DNA of 17,886 bases from CAYLWW01 sp964387585 (GTDB lineage Bacteria > Pseudomonadota > Alphaproteobacteria > Rickettsiales > Midichloriaceae). The position numbers and the translations under genes were made by a program. The notes under the pieces are model-generated. The model was not told the origin of the DNA. It made no database searches and was given only the letters and a program-made list of their open reading frames with translations. Positions within the stretch are counted from its first letter, which is position 1. Each line of letters begins with the position of its first letter. The stretch spans positions 1-17,886 of the forward strand of contig CAYLWW010000030.1 in NCBI GenBank assembly GCA_964387585.1, in the 5' to 3' direction. This document shows, piece after piece, positions 14,922 through 17,886 of the stretch.

Positions 14922-16199
14922 CTAATCTAAAAGCTTCAACACTCTAATTGCGTTATGGTCAACTATATCTCCACCTACCCGCTTAGTGGAATAAAACTTA
15001 ACGAATGGTTTATGTGTAAATGGGTCACGCAATATTCTTATACCTTCGCGATCTACTATATGGTAAGCTCTTTTGAAATCAGCAAATACTATTGGTGATG
15101 CTCCAGAAACTAAGTTAGGCATATCAGCTGAAATAACTATTTCTGAATCTAATAACTTATCATTATCTGAGCTACTTAACGTAGGTTGCCATAAATAACG
15201 CCCACTATTATTATCTTTCAGCATCCTAATAGCTTGTACTGAGGCTCTGCTCATTAAAAATTTTGCATTAGCCGCATATTTATCAGGCAAACTATAATAA
15301 AGCTTTATTAAATTTTCAGCACTTATCCCTTCTTCTGTTTTGCACACAATTTGATTGAGATCGTTATTAATGCTAAGGATGCCTTTAGGTTTGTTTACTC
15401 CATCTCCATTAATAAAAGCAGAATTTTCTTTTTGATAAAATGCTTCTACTAATCTATCTGCAAGCCACTTTTCTATATCAATTCTAGGATCATCAATTAA
15501 CTTTTGAGTTGCTTTAGGTTGAGCATAAAGTTCGTGCACAGGAATAATGTGCTTAACAAATTGCACTGCTGGTGAATTCTCAGATGCAGATAGCCCTTCA
15601 TCTGACCAACCTACTGTTAATAGTTCTTTTTCATCTAATAATTCTAAAGCATCAGTGGAAAGCGTTATGACATTAGCAAGCTTACGCATAGGGCATAGAT
15701 TTTGCAATGAATTATCTATGTGATTATACATTTGGTTAGTGATTGAATAACCAAAATCATTTTTACTATTACCATTAAAAGCTGATTTTTTTTCGATTTC
15801 AGCTAGTTTAGTTTCTGTTCCTTTTTTTAAATATTGGTAAAAAGCATTTTTGTATTCAATTTCTAACCGAGAATTATGGTTTTGATTATTACTATTATCG
15901 CATAAAGGAGAAGGGATGACATGAGAACTATCAAAATTATTATAATAATTTTTAGAATCGAAAGATTTAGTTTCTATTAGAGGCCTATTTAGTACTTTGC
16001 CAATGCTACCAAGAAGAGATTTTAGTTTATCTTGGTTATCGTTAATAGTGCCGTTAATTCTTTCTAATTGAACTAAAGTCAAAGGATCAACTGATCCTTT
16101 TAAAGTAATTTCTTCGCAACGACGATCATTAATTTTTTTGAATTCTTCCCAACTTGTTGCTAATTGAGAGAATTTATTGTTAATTTCACTAAAATTCAT
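14922..16199 (-). CDS. Major capsid protein, HK97 gp5 / GTA gp5 family
   Basis: A 425-residue shell protein. The N-terminal ~110 residues are helical and charged (scaffold-like delta domain), then a variable Asn/Ser-rich linker. The HK97-fold core runs from about residue 111: EYKNAFYQYLKKGTET, LCPMRKLANV at 169-178, VGWSDEG at 196-202, HELYAQPKATQKLIDD, INGDGVNKPKGIL, GRYLWQP, FADFKRAYHIVDREG and the C-terminal FYSTKRVGGD. These blocks follow the RcGTA capsid protein closely. The delta domain is normally removed by a prohead protease, but no protease, portal or terminase gene lies upstream in the window. This is the first gene of the minus-strand GTA-like module; tRNA-Val diverges from it. 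Confidence 0.94.
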   Translation of the reverse strand: MNFSEINNKFSQLATSWEEFKKINDRRCEEITLKGSVDPLTLVQLERINGTINDNQDKLKSLLGSIGKVLNRPLIETKSFDSKNYYNNFDSSHVIPSPLCDNSNNQNHNSRLEIEYKNAFYQYLKKGTETKLAEIEKKSAFNGNSKNDFGYSITNQMYNHIDNSLQNLCPMRKLANVITLSTDALELLDEKELLTVGWSDEGLSASENSPAVQFVKHIIPVHELYAQPKATQKLIDDPRIDIEKWLADRLVEAFYQKENSAFINGDGVNKPKGILSINNDLNQIVCKTEEGISAENLIKLYYSLPDKYAANAKFLMSRASVQAIRMLKDNNSGRYLWQPTLSSSDNDKLLDSEIVISADMPNLVSGASPIVFADFKRAYHIVDREGIRILRDPFTHKPFVKFYSTKRVGGDIVDHNAIRVLKLLD

Positions 16200-16333
16200 A
16201 TGTTTATAGTATAATCGTTTTTATTTTAATAGAGCAATGTCTCAAACAATTAAAAAGATTATATTCTGAATTATCATAACTAATTTATAAAAAATTATAT
16301 TAGAAAATACTCTTTTCAATCTTTAAAAACTTA

Positions 16334-16362
16334 TTGCCTTATTGCAGCATATTGTATATACA
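16334..16362 (+). promoter_or_regulatory. Probable promoter of tRNA-Val
   Basis: TTGCCT at 16334-16339, 17 bases, then TATACA at 16357-16362. Transcription would begin near 16369, some 43 bases before the tRNA. An AGCTTTTT/AAAAAGCT dyad lies in that leader. Confidence 0.45.
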
Positions 16363-16411
16363 CAGGTGTCAAGTTTAGCTTTTTAAAAAAAATAAAAAAG
16401 CTTACAATAAA

Positions 16412-16488
16412 GGGCGGTTAGCTCAGTTGGTTAGAGCGTTACGTTGACATCGTAGAGGTCGGTGGTTCGAGCCCACTACCGCCCACCA
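16412..16488 (+). tRNA. tRNA-Val (anticodon GAC), CCA encoded
   Basis: A complete cloverleaf: acceptor GGGCGGT/ACCGCCC, D stem GCTC/GAGC, and anticodon stem TTACG/CGTAG with a T-G closing pair around loop TTGACAT (anticodon GAC, reading GUC and GUU). The variable loop is AGGTC. The T stem is GGTGG/CCACT with loop TTCGAGC and one wobble pair. The discriminator is A16485. The following CCA (16486-16488) is genomically encoded, unlike in the tRNA-Thr of this window. Confidence 0.96.
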
Positions 16489-16762
16489 GTTGCATAAACA
16501 AGTTAGCTACTTCATAAATATTATTACATACATAAGTAAGCTGGAAGGGTTCTAGTTTAATTAATTATGCATTCTCTTCTAAATTTTCCCCTCAAATAAC
16601 ACAAGTTAATACTATATAATGTTAATATAAGCTAAATTGTGCACGCTTTACTTTAGCTTATATCAAAGATACAATAGGTATATCTGTAGTTTACAGAGTA
16701 TAAGTGATTAAGTTATTTTTAATAATTGAATAAGTGTAATTATATCAATTATTACACTATGT
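16489..16762. other. AT-rich intergenic stretch with nested inverted repeats
   Basis: No gene is seen. There is a perfect 12-base inverted repeat, ATATAAGCTAAA/TTTAGCTTATAT (16625-16636 and 16652-16663). A second dyad, AGTGTAAT/ATTACACT (16733-16740 and 16751-16758), lies just before a TATAAT. The first could end tRNA-Val transcription; the second could be an operator over the promoter of the DUF2383 gene. Confidence 0.4.
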
Positions 16763-16768
16763 TATAAT
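16763..16768 (+). promoter_or_regulatory. Possible -10 box of the DUF2383 gene
   Basis: A perfect TATAAT preceded by TTATAT at 17 bases, a poor -35. Transcription would start near 16775 and give a leader of about 75 bases before the ATG. An 8-base dyad (AGTGTAAT/ATTACACT) ends five bases upstream. Confidence 0.4.
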
Positions 16769-16850
16769 CGCATTTTGCATAAATATGACTTATTCGACTT
16801 ATTCATCTCTTTGAGATTTTTTAATCAAAAGTAAAATTAAGAGGCTTTTT

Positions 16851-17313
16851 ATGGTTACTTTAGTAGGCACACAAAATGATTTTATCAAAGCTGTAAAGGA
16901 AATTAATTGAGCTAGAGTATGAGGCTTTAGAAACATATGAAGCGGCAATTAATCGTATAGAGGATGCTAAGTATTCTGAAGGACTGAATAATAATAAAAA
17001 AGATCATGACAGACACATAAGTGAACTTTCAAAATATTTATCCTCTAAAAATGAACCTGTTCCTAATGGACCTAGTGGAACACAGTTAATATCTATAGGT
17101 AAGGTTGCTATAGGTGGATTAATAGGTGATAAGGCTATATTAAAAGCTATATCTCACACTGAAGATGATACCAATATAGCTTATGAGCGTATGAATAATC
17201 ATTCTCAGAAAGATGAAGCGTTAGGTGAGGTATTAATTAAAGGATTAGAGGATGAAAGAAGACATAAGGTTTGGTTAGAAACTATCTTGAAAGCTGAAGA
17301 TAATGATATATAG
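16851..17313 (+). pseudogene. DUF2383 / ferritin-like (PA2169-type) protein gene with one +1 frameshift
   Basis: The gene starts at ATG 16851, six bases after a Shine-Dalgarno AAGAGG, and reads MVTLVGTQNDFIKAVKEIN before an immediate TGA. One frame over, from about 16906, it continues as IELEYEALETYEAAINRI and remains open for 135 codons to TAG at 17311. Removing one A from the AAA at 16900-16902 restores KELIELEYEAL, the expected family sequence. Later blocks DHDRHISEL, GLIGDKAILKAI and LEDERRHKVWLE match DUF2383 four-helix ferritin-like proteins, with Glu and His residues of metal-binding type. The joined product would be about 153 residues, full length. The single lesion in otherwise well-kept sequence points to a recent mutation, a sequencing error, or less likely programmed slippage. 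Confidence 0.82.
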
Positions 17314-17341
17314 AAAATATATTAATATGTATTAGAGAATT

Positions 17342-17411
17342 TAACTTCTAGTTTAGAGGTTGGTGTCTTTTTAGATTTAAGATACTATATCACAACCAGA
17401 GATAGAAGTTA
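17342..17411. repeat. Imperfect stem-loop after the DUF2383 gene
   Basis: TAACTTCTA (17342-17350) pairs with TAGAAGTTA (17403-17411), and GGTTG (17358-17362) with CAACC (17393-17397). This forms an interrupted hairpin with a long loop. It may be a decayed palindromic element or part of a transcript end. Confidence 0.4.
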
Positions 17412-17432
17412 TATTATAAAATCAATCTTATA

Positions 17433-17490
17433 CCAGCGATGAGTAATGTACCAAATCTTTAGGTGGATTTGATGCATTACTCATCGCTGG
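17433..17490. terminator. Strong GC-rich hairpin downstream of the DUF2383 gene
   Basis: Perfect 16-base arms CCAGCGATGAGTAATG/CATTACTCATCGCTGG (17433-17448 and 17475-17490). The pairing continues inward through one wobble, one A-T pair and one mismatch to CAAATC/GATTTG (17452-17457 and 17466-17471), so the stem is about 25 pairs with an 8-base loop. On the plus strand it is followed by GCATTTTT. It could be a Rho-independent terminator, though it lies 120 bases after the stop; its length and relative GC richness also fit a mobile palindromic element. Confidence 0.65.
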
Positions 17491-17886
17491 GCATTTTTAC
17501 AACTGCTTTTTTAAATAGTAAAAAGTAATCCTATCGGCTAAAAATCATATTAATAACGAATAATTTAATAATCTATTAAATAGCAATTGAAGCTTTAAAT
17601 ACATAGCTATTAAATCGAGCATTCGATAGTTATAAATTTTCTAAATTATTCCTCTATTTTTTAAGAGAATATAAATTATCGATAATGTTTATGAGAAAGC
17701 AGCAAAGGATAGTATAAAATTAGTGAAATATGTATTAGACAATCAGAGGATTATAATTACTGCATTTTTTTAAAGTCAACTTTTTTACGTAAATCTAATG
17801 AATATAACATCGCTTATTTATATCAATTATTCATATTAATGTCAATTGGAATGACTATACCTTTTAAATAATCACTATTTCTAGAT
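17491..17886. other. AT-rich right end, no supportable gene
   Basis: No gene is seen. One plus-strand open stretch, 17675-17773, reads NVYEKAAKDSIKLVKYVLDN and then ends at a TAA. It has no start codon in a sensible place. It looks faintly like an ankyrin-type helix pair and may be a coding relic, but is too short to call. Confidence 0.3.

Noticed and set aside
17675..17773. Possible ankyrin-repeat protein fragment
   Set aside because: Only about 32 codons, no start codon, a single weakly similar helix pattern and no second repeat.

Overview
The window is very AT-rich and carries a gene set typical of the alphaproteobacterial order Rickettsiales: a short phosphatidylserine decarboxylase, HscB, L33, TilS, MtaB and SmpB, scattered as single genes among decayed insertion sequences, palindromic repeats and dispersed gene-transfer-agent (GTA)/HK97-type head genes. 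The palindromic element between the capsid and adaptor genes, with TATACC ends and arms like CAATATTTGC, recalls Rickettsiaceae palindromic repeats. Family is therefore tentatively Rickettsiaceae. I cannot name a genus from sequence alone.

Layout, left. Bases 62-540 are a wrecked IS630-family transposase on the minus strand. A LOG-family nucleotide phosphoribohydrolase (minus) and psd (plus) diverge from an 82-base gap. Then come a gene-poor stretch, tRNA-Thr(GGT) (minus), hscB with an unusual N-terminal tetracysteine motif (minus), and rpmG (plus) with a clear promoter and terminator hairpin. A second, differently decayed IS630 remnant (plus, 4302-4560) runs up to tilS, so the true TilS start lies downstream of the first in-frame start. 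The two remnants are inverted relative to each other and bracket the LOG-psd-tRNA-hscB-rpmG block.

Layout, centre. A two-gene operon on the minus strand (9991 to 6114) encodes a 265-residue and a 1012-residue protein. Neither is recognised. Both are hydrophilic and low-complexity. The larger has two internal repeat sets and one hydrophobic region near residues 672-730. An extended -10 promoter and strong Shine-Dalgarno sites support expression. This pair is the most novel content and is a candidate lineage-specific secreted or membrane-associated protein pair. Upstream lies mtaB (tRNA methylthiotransferase).

Layout, right. On the minus strand, read right to left, is a phage/GTA structural module in canonical order: major capsid (gp5-like), head-tail adaptor (gp6-like), head closure (gp7-like), DUF3168 tail terminator (gp8-like), then smpB as an intruding housekeeping gene, major tail protein (gp9-like) and a small unknown membrane-type protein. 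Terminase, portal, protease and tape measure are absent from this window. The reading frames are open, which suggests retention rather than decay. Right of the capsid gene are tRNA-Val(GAC) with encoded CCA (plus) and a DUF2383/ferritin-like gene (plus) broken by one +1 frameshift. A very strong 3' hairpin follows, and the last ~390 bases have no supportable gene.
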